64,000 bases of DNA. It comes from JAAXHH01 sp965248395. GTDB taxonomy: Bacteria; JAAXHH01. The notes beneath the pieces are model-generated. The model did no database searches, was not told where the DNA came from, and saw only the letters and a program-made list of their open reading frames with translations. Below, in pieces: positions 34,670 through 43,030 of this stretch. Position numbers and translations under genes: made by a program. Position 1 is the first letter of the stretch, and every line of letters begins with the position of its first letter. Location: contig OZ252103.1 in the NCBI GenBank assembly GCA_965248395.1, positions 1,674,001-1,738,000 of the forward strand, written 5' to 3'.

Positions 34670-34691
34670 CCGGTTTCGTACGGATCCCCGC

Positions 34692-35417
34692 CTACTCGCC
34701 CGCGACCGCCGCCTTGATCGCCGCCTCGAATTCGTCCTTCGACTTATTGCCGACGAACCGATTCAGGACGATGCCGTCGCGGCCTATAACGAAAGTATGG
34801 GGAATGGTCAATACGTTGCCGTACGCCTGGTAGGTATCCCGATCCGATTCCACGATGGGGTAGGAAACGTTGAGCCTTTCAACGAAGGGTTTCGTGATGG
34901 GAAGCCCCTCCTCGTCCAGAGAAAGTCCCAGCACTTCGATCCCCTGGTCCTTGTAAGCGCCGTAGAGGTCGTTCAGCACCGGCATTTCCAGCAGGCAGGG
35001 CGGACACCAGGTGGCCCAGAAATTCACCACCACCACCTTGCCCTCCAGGGCGGACATGCTGATCTCTCCCCCGCCCAGGACAGGCAGGTTGAAATCGGGC
35101 GCGGCGCTTCCCTCCTTCAGCATGAGCCGGGCTTCGATGGCTTTCAACTCGGCTACGACGGCCATCCGGATTTTAGGCACCATATCAGGGGTCACCTGGA
35201 TCCCCAGTTCCTTGTACACGGCCATGGCCGTTTCCGGACCGAAATTCGGTTTTCCGGCCTTGGATTCGGAGACCTGCTTCATGATGTAGGCGACGATCTT
35301 CTGCTCGTCGTCGGTCAAGGTCTGCTCGCCCTGCTCCGCGGTCTGGGCGTGCACAGTCGACAGCATTGCGGCCACGGTAAACATGGCGCATATCATTGTA
35401 GTAGCAATCCTTCTCAT
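34692..35417 (-). CDS. TlpA/ResA-like exported thiol-disulfide oxidoreductase
   Basis: 241 aa with a signal peptide (about 1-24, ending VHAQ). A helical segment (about 35-100) precedes a thioredoxin fold with the redox motif W137-C138-P-P-C141 and the cis-Pro segment TIPHTFVIG. Acts in the periplasm on disulfides, for example in cytochrome c maturation or stress repair. GGAGG precedes the ATG. It is convergent with the enolase-superfamily gene, with 22 bp between the stops. The extra N-terminal helical domain is longer than in minimal TlpA. Confidence 0.9.
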   Translation of the reverse strand: MRRIATTMICAMFTVAAMLSTVHAQTAEQGEQTLTDDEQKIVAYIMKQVSESKAGKPNFGPETAMAVYKELGIQVTPDMVPKIRMAVVAELKAIEARLMLKEGSAAPDFNLPVLGGGEISMSALEGKVVVVNFWATWCPPCLLEMPVLNDLYGAYKDQGIEVLGLSLDEEGLPITKPFVERLNVSYPIVESDRDTYQAYGNVLTIPHTFVIGRDGIVLNRFVGNKSKDEFEAAIKAAVAGE

Positions 35418-35515
35418 TCCTGGCCTCCAGTACGGTTATCCAACTTTATACATTACAACCGAGTCACGCCTTTGTGCAGGACAGCTTGATGCGACGAAAC
35501 CCGCGGTCTGGTTTC

Positions 35516-35860
35516 TCAGGTGTCGCCGTCCGCCTTAGTCGCCTTCTTCAGCAGTTCGTTGAAATCCATCTCGAAATTCGCCAGGTCGCTGCGGTCCACG
35601 ATCGTGGCGGCAGCCACACCCACGGCGATGGCCACGGCTTCGCGGATCTCGGCTCCGTCAGCGCCGTACTTCATGGCTTTCTTGATATGACCTTCCAGGC
35701 AGTTATGGCATCCCGCGCTCAGCGAAGCGGCGATGGCGATCAGTTCCTTGGTCTTGTTGTCGAGCGCGGTTCCCTGCCGGTACGTTTCCCGGTAGAAATC
35801 GAAATAGATTTCCTTCATGCGTTCTTCCAGCAACTCGTATGACCTCAGAACCTTACCCAC
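35516..35860 (-). CDS. AhpD-like carboxymuconolactone decarboxylase family protein
   Basis: 114-aa all-alpha protein. C51-H-N-C54 and H58 (SAGCHNCLEGHIKKA) form the redox motif of AhpD-type peroxidase partners rather than that of the decarboxylase. GTG start after GGAGG. It lies upstream of the TlpA-like gene on the same strand, 98 bp apart; a shared thiol-redox role is plausible. AhpD proteins reduce peroxiredoxins, but no peroxiredoxin gene is in the window. Confidence 0.87.
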   Translation of the reverse strand: MGKVLRSYELLEERMKEIYFDFYRETYRQGTALDNKTKELIAIAASLSAGCHNCLEGHIKKAMKYGADGAEIREAVAIAVGVAAATIVDRSDLANFEMDFNELLKKATKADGDT

Positions 35861-36096
35861 GAATCTATCCTCCGAAATCCTGCACCAGCGTAAAATGGTG
35901 CCAATAATGTGTTAAGAACGACCCGGTTTACAATGAGCGGCATTACTCCTACTTGAGTATTCAAAATCGTGCCGGGATTATTCAAACTTATACCCGTGCT
36001 TAAGCAGTAGACATACTAAGGTACTTCCTCCCTATACGCAATCTGATTCTGCGAACAGACAGGCCTTTCGAGGCTATCCGGACAGGTCGTTCGAGG

Positions 36097-37932
36097 TTAC
36101 TCGGGATGGAAATAGCGGAATACTTTCCGCGCCGCCTCCTTGCCCAACCCCTTGACGGCGGACAGTTCCTCTTCGGAACAGCGCTTTATATTCTCCACCG
36201 ATCCGTGTGCCAGGATCAGTTGCTGTTTTCGCTTCGGTCCCACCCCGGGAATGTTATCCAGCTCGGACCGGACCATGCGTCTTCCCCGCTGCTGCCTGTG
36301 GAAAGTTACGGCGAACCGGTGGGCTTCGTCCCTTGCCTGCATGAGCATTTTCAAGGCGGGAGAAGAACGGGGAATGACGATCGGATCGGATTGGCCCGGC
36401 CGGAAGACTTCCTCCAGTCTCTTCGCCAGGCCGATGACGGGCAGATCGACCAGGCCCAGTTCATTCAGGACCTGCCGGACGCTGGAAAGTTGTCCCTTTC
36501 CGCCGTCGATGAGCACGAGATCGGGTATGGCCTTGCCCTCGTCGAGCAATCGCCTGTAACGGCGGCCGACCACTTCCTGCATCATGGCGAAATCATTGGG
36601 GCCGATCACGTCCCTGACCTTGAACTTCCGGTAGTCGGACTTGCGGGGCCGCCCGTCCACGAAACAGACCATGGAAGCCACCGGGTCGGAGCCCTGTATG
36701 TTGGATATATCAAAGGTTTCGATGCGTCTCGGCGGAACGGAAAGACTGAAAATCGCCTGGAGCGCGGCGACCGTGGCGGGGACGCTGCGCCGGATCCTGG
36801 ATTCGGCCCGTTTCAGCGCGTGGGTGTTCAACTGCAACTCGGCGTTCTGCACGGCCAGCCGGACCATCGCGGCCTTGTCGCCGCGCCGGGGCACGGCGAT
36901 GTCGATTTTCGAACCGCGCTTCAGGGTCACCCAGGAACTGAACGCTTCAATTCCGTCCGGTTCCCCGGTGAGCAGGATCTCGTCGGGCCACAATTGCGCG
37001 GCGAGATAGTACTGAGTCAGAAAGGCGCCCAGCGTCTCCGTTTCCGTGGCCTCCTCCGGCGCCGTCAGGAAAAAATGCTCCTTGCCCAGCAGTTTGCCCT
37101 CCCGTACCTGCAGAACCGCTCCGCACACGTCGGTTCCGTTCCGCGCGAGTCCGATGATGTCCCGGTCCACTTCTTTACTCGTAAACGCACGCTGCCGGGT
37201 GGTCGTATTCTCAATGGCGTTGATCTGATCGCGAATGCGGCCCGCCAGTTCGAACTGCAGCTTCTCCGATGCCCCCGCCATGCGTTCCTTCAACTGTTTC
37301 AGCAGGTCTTTCGTCCTGCCGGAGAGAAACTGGCACACCTGTTCGATGATCTCGCCGTATGCTGCCTCGTCGATATGGCCCTTGCACGGCCCGGGGCAGC
37401 GGTCGATGTAGTAGTCGAGACAGGGCCGGTCCATGGATGGCCAGGCCCTGGCGCTCGGGCAGGTGCGCAACGGGAAGACCTTGCGGACCAGGTCGATGGT
37501 CCTCCGCATGGCCTTCACGTTGGTGTAGGGGCCGAAGTACCGGGCCCCGTCCTGCCTGAAATTGCGCGTGACCACGACCCGGGGGAATGCTTCGTCGGTC
37601 AACATGATGAAGGGGAACGACTTGTCGTCGCGCAGCATCACGTTATACCTGGGCTTGTGTTCCTTGATGAGGTTGTCTTCGAGGAGTAGCGCGTCGGCTT
37701 CCGACTCGGTGACCACGTAATCGAAGTCATGAATCCGACTGGCCAGGGCGACCGCTTTCGGCTCCGTATGACGATGACGGTTTTTCTGAAAATACGAACG
37801 GATCCGCTGACGCAGCGCCCGGGTCTTGCCGACATAGATGATGCGTGACCGGGCGTCTTTCATCAGGTAAACACCCGGTTTGCCGGGCAGCGTCTTTAAT
37901 TTTTCCTCGATTTCCGATTGTTGATCAGCCAT
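36097..37932 (-). CDS. uvrC: UvrABC system protein C (excinuclease subunit)
   Basis: 611-aa nucleotide excision repair endonuclease that cuts on both sides of the lesion after UvrAB loading. Domains in order: GIY-YIG nuclease (GVYLMKDARSRIIYVGKT near the N-terminus), Cys-containing linker (CPGPCKGHI), UVR motif (KLQFELAGRIRDQI), RNase H-like C-terminal nuclease (ETFDISNIQGSDPVASMVCF and VLIDGGKGQL), and tandem helix-hairpin-helix (NIPGVGPKRKQQL and VKGLGKEAARKV). Normal length. Divergent from rpsT across 198 bp. Confidence 0.96.
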   Translation of the reverse strand: MADQQSEIEEKLKTLPGKPGVYLMKDARSRIIYVGKTRALRQRIRSYFQKNRHRHTEPKAVALASRIHDFDYVVTESEADALLLEDNLIKEHKPRYNVMLRDDKSFPFIMLTDEAFPRVVVTRNFRQDGARYFGPYTNVKAMRRTIDLVRKVFPLRTCPSARAWPSMDRPCLDYYIDRCPGPCKGHIDEAAYGEIIEQVCQFLSGRTKDLLKQLKERMAGASEKLQFELAGRIRDQINAIENTTTRQRAFTSKEVDRDIIGLARNGTDVCGAVLQVREGKLLGKEHFFLTAPEEATETETLGAFLTQYYLAAQLWPDEILLTGEPDGIEAFSSWVTLKRGSKIDIAVPRRGDKAAMVRLAVQNAELQLNTHALKRAESRIRRSVPATVAALQAIFSLSVPPRRIETFDISNIQGSDPVASMVCFVDGRPRKSDYRKFKVRDVIGPNDFAMMQEVVGRRYRRLLDEGKAIPDLVLIDGGKGQLSSVRQVLNELGLVDLPVIGLAKRLEEVFRPGQSDPIVIPRSSPALKMLMQARDEAHRFAVTFHRQQRGRRMVRSELDNIPGVGPKRKQQLILAHGSVENIKRCSEEELSAVKGLGKEAARKVFRYFHPE

Positions 37933-38010
37933 GGAAAGGGTCGCCTGGTTTCTCGGTTCCGGTTGGTTTTTTGTAACCCTGGCGATCGTACTTACGAGAT
38001 CATTTAATGC

Positions 38011-38039
38011 TTGACACAGGGTGGGAAGGCCGGTAATTT
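38011..38039 (+). promoter_or_regulatory. Sigma70-type promoter of rpsT
   Basis: TTGACA (38011-38016) and TAATTT (38034-38039) with a 17-bp spacer; the -35 is consensus. Directed at rpsT, with a leader of about 85 nt that contains a short GC hairpin. Confidence 0.7.
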
Positions 38040-38085
38040 AGGGCTGGTTTACTACGAACCGGTCAACAAGCCATTAGCGGTCAAC

Positions 38086-38102
38086 ACCCCTTGCGGGGTT
38101 TT
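38086..38102 (+). terminator. Possible attenuator hairpin in the rpsT leader
   Basis: ACCCC and GGGGT pair around a TTGC loop and are followed by TTTT in all. It lies between the rpsT promoter and start, so it would attenuate rpsT transcription rather than end a gene. The stem is only 5 bp. Confidence 0.35.
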
Positions 38103-38130
38103 AGCGTTTAAGAGCATAAGGGAGTAAAAG

Positions 38131-38376
38131 TTGCCGACCCTCGTTTCATCCAAAAAGCGTTTACGTCAGGAACATGTGCGTCAGCAGCGTAACGCCACGG
38201 TCAAATCCGCCCTCCGAACCGCCATCAAACGCCTGCGCGGGAATACGGACGCCGAAGCGGCGCCCGGACTCGTGAGCCAGGCGTATTCCAAGCTGGATAA
38301 AGCCGTCAAGCGCGGCGTGATGCACCGGCGGACCGCCGCCCGCATCAAATCCAGGTTGACGAAACAGGCCAACTAA
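38131..38376 (+). CDS. rpsT: 30S ribosomal protein bS20
   Basis: 81-aa primary 16S rRNA-binding protein of the small subunit. Typical sequence: basic N-terminus (SSKKRLRQEHVRQQRNATVKS), conserved Ser/Ala/Lys helices, and the end HRRTAARIKSRLTKQ. TTG start preceded by AAGGGAG at 7-bp spacing. TTG or UUG starts on rpsT occur elsewhere and fit translational autoregulation. Convergent with pyrG, with 41 bp between the stops. Confidence 0.93.
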   Translation: MPTLVSSKKRLRQEHVRQQRNATVKSALRTAIKRLRGNTDAEAAPGLVSQAYSKLDKAVKRGVMHRRTAARIKSRLTKQAN

Positions 38377-38384
38377 GCCTGTTT
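38362..38384 (+). terminator. Stem-loop over the rpsT stop codon
   Basis: AAACAGGC (38362-38369) pairs perfectly with GCCTGTTT (38377-38384) around a 7-nt loop; the rpsT TAA lies in the loop. It ends in TTT, as a short intrinsic terminator would. Confidence 0.5.
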
Positions 38385-38393
38385 CCGGTCCCG

Positions 38394-38411
38394 GTCGGAC
38401 GCGCGTCCGAC
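38394..38411. terminator. 18-bp perfect palindrome between convergent rpsT and pyrG
   Basis: GTCGGACGCGCGTCCGAC is self-complementary over all 18 bp and sits 6 bp from the pyrG stop. Its position between convergent genes suggests a two-way terminator, but neither side has a T-run. A cruciform or binding site is also possible. Confidence 0.45.
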
Positions 38412-38417
38412 ATCCCT

Positions 38418-40202
38418 CTATTCCACCTGTCCGGCCTGCACGGCTACCTGCCGGTTATCCACTGAATTCGCATGATTTAACGCTGCCTGTACAAATCCCC
38501 TGAATAAGGGATGGGGTCTGTACGGACGGCTGGTCAACTCGGGGTGAAACTGGGTTCCTACGAAGAAGGGGTGCGTGGGGATTTCCAGGATCTGCATGAT
38601 CAGTTCGTCGGGCGTCATACCGGAGAACACCATGCCCTGCTGCTCGATGAGTTCCCTGTACTCGTTATTGAACTCGTAACGGTGGCGGAATCGTTCAACC
38701 ACCGAGTCGGACCCGAAGCAGCGGTGGGCTGTTGTGCCCTTCTTCACCTTTACCTCGTGTCCTCCCAGGCGCATCGTGCCTCCCATGCCGGCCAGTTTGC
38801 GCTGGTCGGGCAGCAGGTAGATGACCGGTGTTTCCGTCTCCGCGTCGAATTCCGCGTGCGCGGCTTCACGCAATCCACACTGGTTACGCGCAAACTCCAC
38901 CACGGCCAGTTGGAATCCATAGCACAAGCCCAGGAACGGCAGGCCGTTCTGCCTGGCGTACTGTATGAACGGGATCTTGCCCTCGGCGCCTCGCTCGCCG
39001 AAGCCGCCGGGTACAATGATGCCGGAAATCCCCTCGAGCATCCCTGTGTCCAGCGGCCGATCGCCCGATAAATCGGTCGTATCTATCCACTCGGTGGCGA
39101 TCTCCACCCCCACGCTGACCTTGCTGTGGTCCATGGCGTTGAGAATGCTTACGTATGAGTCGCGCAGGGCCGTGTACTTTCCCGTAATGGCGATACGTAT
39201 TTGAGGGTGCGACTTTGCCAGGTACTTGAGGTAAATATCGAATATCCTGGGTTTCCGGTCGGGCCGCTGCGGAAGATTCACATTCAGCTTGTCGACGACG
39301 ATCTGTACCGTTTTCTGGTGGTCGAGCAGGGTCGGCACGCGGTATATAGAATCCGTATTCGGACTGCTGACCACGCGATCCTCCGCGATGTTGCAGAAGA
39401 GGCTGATCTTCTGCCGGACGCTCTTGTTGAGTGGTATGGCCGAACGGCAGACCACGATGTCCGGCTGTATGCCCAGTTGCAGCAGCGCTTTGACGCTGTG
39501 CTGTGTGGGCTTGGTTTTCAGTTCCCCAGCGGACTCGTTATAGGGTACCTGCGTGACGTGGGCCGACATGACGTTTTCCCGTCCCTCGTCGTAGAGCATC
39601 TCCCGGGCGGCTTCTATGAAGTGTACGTTCTCAATGTCCCCCACGGTGCCGCCGATCTCGACGACCAGGATGTCGTAGGGCCCCTCATGGGCCTTGGTCC
39701 GGATCAGGTTCTTGATCTCGCCCGTCACGTGGGGCACGACCTGCACGTCCCGTCCCAGGTACTCGCCCCGGCGTTCCTTGTCGAGGATAATCCGGTAAAC
39801 CTTGCCGGAGGTGATGTAGTTGTTCCGGTTCAGGTCGTCGTCGAGGAAGCGCTCGTAGGTGCCCAGGTCCATGTCGCACTCGGTTCCGTCGTTGAGCACG
39901 AACACCTCCCCGTGACGATAGGGGTTGATGGTGCCGGCGTCCTGGTTCAGGTAGCCGTCCATCTTGATCTGAGAGACCGTGAAGCCGTAGTGCTTGAGCA
40001 GGTGTCCGAGCGAAGCGCTGAAGACGCCCTTGCCCACGCCGGACATGACGCCGCCGGTAACGAAGATGTACTTGGTACGGCCGATGCGGTAGTCGGTGGG
40101 GAAGAACTCGATGGCCTCGGAATCGACCGTTTTGGACCGGTGGGCTTCCAGGTCGACGTCGTCTAAAAACACCTCATCACTATAGTCTGTGGCGCCGGCC
40201 AA
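38418..40202 (-). CDS. pyrG: CTP synthase, divergent, with N-terminal extension
   Basis: 594 aa; makes CTP from UTP, ATP and glutamine. Synthetase domain: P-loop GGVMSGVGKG, HGEVFVLNDGTECDMDLG, VEIGGTVGDIEN and AGELKTKPTQHSVK. Glutaminase domain: GLCYGFQ with the nucleophilic Cys, and HPFFVGTQFHPE. About 42 acidic residues precede the usual TKYIF start, and the substrate segment reads IKMDGYLNQDAGTINP where common PyrG has KFDPYINVDPGTMSP. The start is TTG with AAGGAG 7 bp upstream, so the extension is translated rather than an overcall. The family is certain; the clade is unusual. Confidence 0.93.
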   Translation of the reverse strand: MAGATDYSDEVFLDDVDLEAHRSKTVDSEAIEFFPTDYRIGRTKYIFVTGGVMSGVGKGVFSASLGHLLKHYGFTVSQIKMDGYLNQDAGTINPYRHGEVFVLNDGTECDMDLGTYERFLDDDLNRNNYITSGKVYRIILDKERRGEYLGRDVQVVPHVTGEIKNLIRTKAHEGPYDILVVEIGGTVGDIENVHFIEAAREMLYDEGRENVMSAHVTQVPYNESAGELKTKPTQHSVKALLQLGIQPDIVVCRSAIPLNKSVRQKISLFCNIAEDRVVSSPNTDSIYRVPTLLDHQKTVQIVVDKLNVNLPQRPDRKPRIFDIYLKYLAKSHPQIRIAITGKYTALRDSYVSILNAMDHSKVSVGVEIATEWIDTTDLSGDRPLDTGMLEGISGIIVPGGFGERGAEGKIPFIQYARQNGLPFLGLCYGFQLAVVEFARNQCGLREAAHAEFDAETETPVIYLLPDQRKLAGMGGTMRLGGHEVKVKKGTTAHRCFGSDSVVERFRHRYEFNNEYRELIEQQGMVFSGMTPDELIMQILEIPTHPFFVGTQFHPELTSRPYRPHPLFRGFVQAALNHANSVDNRQVAVQAGQVE

Positions 40203-40395
40203 CGACTTGCTCCTTTTTTGCGATTCCGGTTTGTTAGTTGTCGATCCTAAGATAGGTCAAGGAAGGTGTCATCGCAATACAATTATGGGTTGAATGATCA
40301 TGAATCTCCAGGATGCTTAGCCGCGTGGTTGGCGGTATCCAATCTTAGCGTGATGGAAGAATAATAGTTTACGTCGTTTACTATGAAAATCACTA

Positions 40396-40426
40396 TTGAC
40401 GTCATTCCCCTTTCGGAGCGTATATT
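40396..40426 (+). promoter_or_regulatory. Possible sigma70-type promoter before the LRR lipoprotein gene
   Basis: TTGACG (40396-40401) and TATATT (40421-40426) with a 19-bp spacer, longer than ideal. The first possible ATG (40430) would then lie inside the promoter, which favours the start at 40460. Confidence 0.4.
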
Positions 40427-40459
40427 ACGATGCTCACGGTTACATCATGGAGTTTGCCC

Positions 40460-41834
40460 ATGATCTTCAAAGCCAGAAACTACCTGCCGGCGGCCCTGTG
40501 TATCCTCTTTGCATCGATCGCCTCTTGTGGCAATGACGGCCCTACGGAACCGGTCCCGCAAACACCGACCAGCATTACGCTTTCCCCGGTAGCGGCAACC
40601 CTGACCGCCGTGGGCGAGACTTTACAATTGACCGCCACGTTACTGGACCAGGAAGGCAAGGTCATCGCGGACGCGGGTGTATCCTGGACAAGCACCAACG
40701 CGTCTGTCGTGAAGGTGGACGCCAACGGGCTTGTGACCGCCGTCCAGAACGGTTACGTGCAGATCACTGCCGCATCGGGTGGCGTGAATGCCACTGTGAG
40801 TATCATCGTTGCGCAGGCCTCCAGTCGGATTGAGATCCTGCCGGTGTCCCCTACGCTCAGTGCGCCTGGTGAAACCGTACAGCTTGCGAACGCGGTCTAC
40901 GACGGCAACGGTGAGGTTATCCCGGGTGCCGGCGTGTTGTGGTCCAGCGCCGACCATGCCGTGGCTACGGTTTCCGCAAATGGACTGCTCACCGCGGTGG
41001 GCAATGGAAGCACCGGGATCACTGCGTCATCGGGCGACGTTTCCGAAACCATTACCGTGACGGTCGAAATCGATTATGTAGGTATAGAACGGTCGATCCT
41101 GCTGGAATTCTATAACGCCACGGACGGACCGAACTGGGCGAACAGTGCAAACTGGCTGAGCGACGCACCGGTAGGTGGAATGGTTCGGAATTGAAACGGA
41201 TGGTGAAGGGCGGGTTCAGACGATAAACATCATAAATAACGGCCTGAATGGAAACATACCCCGTTCAATAGGCAGACTTATCGGGGTCGACTTACTCTGG
41301 TTGCGTGATAACGAGTTGACCGGGTCCATTCCATCTTCAATCGGCAACCTGACCAGAATGGATGATCTCGATCTATCTGGAAACCAGTTGACCGGCGCCA
41401 TCCCTTCGTTCCTGGGAAACCTTGTCAACTGTGTTGAATTGGTCTTGAGGAACAATCGGTTGACAGGCGGTATTCCATCTTCAATCGGATTTATGTCAAA
41501 GCTGGGGGTTTTGGACCTGTCCGATAATCTATTGACGGGGGATATTCCTTCGGCGTTGGGGCAGGGCAGGATATCTTTCTTCCATTTAAACAACAACCGG
41601 CTATCAGGATCATTTCCATCATTTCTTGGTCAACACCAATGGCTTCAAGTGCTGGATCTTTCCTATAACACGGATCTATCAGGGCCGCTGCCGCCTGGGC
41701 TCGCCGACACATCCCAGATCCCGCATTTAAGGGAGTTAAACATAAGTGGAACACAGTTATGTGCGCCGTTGAACGCTGACTTTCAAGCGTGGTTGAGCAG
41801 TATCTCTTTCAGTGGTAACAGCTGTGCACCATAA
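40460..41834 (+). pseudogene. Lipoprotein with two Ig-like (BIG2) domains and leucine-rich repeats, frameshifted
   Basis: Two frames form one ~457-aa surface lipoprotein. Frame one: signal peptide with lipobox IASC, two BIG2-type Ig-like domains (each starting TSITLSP or SRIEILP and ending in ITAASGGV or ITASSGDV), then the linker FYNATDGPNWANSANWLSDAPVG. Frame two resumes at EWFGIETDGEGRV and gives plant-type LRRs (NELTGSIPSSIGNL, NQLTGAIPSFLGNL, NRLTGGIPSSIGF and so on) to the end. This linker-LRR arrangement is common in one piece, so removal of one G at 41174-41177 restores it. ATG 40460 has GGAG at 7 bp. Lower GC in the LRR half than in neighbours. Likely adhesion or protein binding at the outer membrane. 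Confidence 0.83.
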
Positions 41835-41885
41835 CTTACGCGCCCGGTCACTCCACTCTTCTTCCAAATTACTGTATTAACCCCT

Positions 41886-42710
41886 CTAATACTCCCCGAT
41901 CCACTTCTGCCTGAGTTCGTCGAGCGACCCTTTCAGTTTCATCTGGTGTATCCAGAGGTTCAGCCAGTTCATAAAGGGCTGATCGTCCCGGACGGTCATG
42001 TATCCGAGATCTTCCCGGGTCAACGGTTTATCCGGATCGAGCGCATAAAGCACGGGATTCTGTCTCGCGTAGATCACCGCCTCCACGTTGTCCGTGAACA
42101 TGACGTCCACGTCTCCGTCCGCCACGGCTGGTTGTACGTCGAGATTGTTCTGGAACATGACGATAATAGCACGCTTGATGTTGGCTCGTACGAAGGATTC
42201 GTTGGTGCCCCCGTAGTTTACGCCGATCCTTACCCCGGACTGGTCGATGTCCTGCAGACCCTTGAAACGGTCGCGGTCGGACTTTCTGATGAGCGGCGAC
42301 TTGCCTATCGTGACATAAGGATCGGTGAGTGCCAGGATCTTCTGCCGCGCGAGGGTCCGGGTGATGCCGCCCATGGCCAGGTCGTACCGGTCATTCACGG
42401 TATCTTCGGACAGGTTGCTCCAGGTTGTGGGTACGAACCGGACGCTAACGCCAAGCGCTTCACCCAGCATATGGGCCGCGTCGATGTCCATGCCTTCGTA
42501 GGTCCCGGTCTCCGGGTTCAGATAGGTGAAGGGCTTGTAGTCTCCGGTCATCCCGATCCGGATCTCGCCCCGCTCCAGGATGAGATCCAGCCGGGATGTC
42601 TGGGCTTGGACGCTGGCTGAAACGACAAACACGAAAACGGTGAACAGCAGCATGGGTATTCCGATAGGACGCGTAAGGATCATTTTCAACTCCATTACAG
42701 TTTTGATCAT
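41886..42710 (-). CDS. Periplasmic PheC-like cyclohexadienyl dehydratase or amino acid-binding protein
   Basis: 274 aa with a signal peptide (about 1-37) and the type 3 solute-binding protein fold. Several segments match the PheC branch, which turns prephenate and arogenate into phenylpyruvate and phenylalanine: SRLDLILERGEIRIGMTGDYKPFTY, FVPTTWSNL, FDIAMGGIT-like YDLAMGGITRTLARQK, and VNYGGTNESFVRANI with E171. No ABC permease or ATPase gene is adjacent, which favours an enzyme over a transporter subunit. Without a tested active-site match, a plain binding protein stays possible. Confidence 0.72.
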   Translation of the reverse strand: MIKTVMELKMILTRPIGIPMLLFTVFVFVVSASVQAQTSRLDLILERGEIRIGMTGDYKPFTYLNPETGTYEGMDIDAAHMLGEALGVSVRFVPTTWSNLSEDTVNDRYDLAMGGITRTLARQKILALTDPYVTIGKSPLIRKSDRDRFKGLQDIDQSGVRIGVNYGGTNESFVRANIKRAIIVMFQNNLDVQPAVADGDVDVMFTDNVEAVIYARQNPVLYALDPDKPLTREDLGYMTVRDDQPFMNWLNLWIHQMKLKGSLDELRQKWIGEY

Positions 42711-43030
42711 CCTGTAGTCAGTCGAAGTGTCCAGTCTAAACGCTGAACGTAGGCAGGGTGTCGCTGGATAAATATCGTCCCGTCAGGTGAAGGCACTGGC
42801 CGGGTTCGACACCGGCCGGCGGATTCAGGCCACGGAGAGTTTATACCGCTTCCGGCACGGCGTGTCAATCCATCTTGACAGTCCTTCCTTACTCTTCTAC
42901 CTTGAAACGGCCAATCGGACGTTCGGCAGACACCGCACATTATCGGGTGTCTACCCGCTGAATCATCCGGTCGAACCTGGTCCATCCGGTCGAACCTGGT
43001 CCATCCGGTCGAACCTGGTCCCATCAAACC
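42711..43030. other. Divergent intergenic region, 320 bp, with a 19-bp triple repeat
   Basis: Lies between the PheC-like gene (minus) and the CRTAC1-type gene (plus). Apart from the tandem repeat at 42964-43020 and the short stretch before it, I see no gene, no clear promoter pair and no Shine-Dalgarno for the downstream ATG. Confidence 0.5.
42964..43020. repeat. Three tandem 19-bp copies just before a start codon
   Basis: CATCCGGTCGAACCTGGTC repeats at 42964, 42983 and 43002 with essentially no mismatches, ending 10 bp before the ATG of the CRTAC1-type gene. The copies occupy the place where the ribosome site should be, so they may act in mRNA or as an operator. Identical copies also suit recent slippage. 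Confidence 0.9.

Noticed and set aside
41175..41834. Reading the LRR part as a separate GTG-start gene
   Set aside because: No signal peptide or ribosome site, and the linker motif is split exactly at the frame change.
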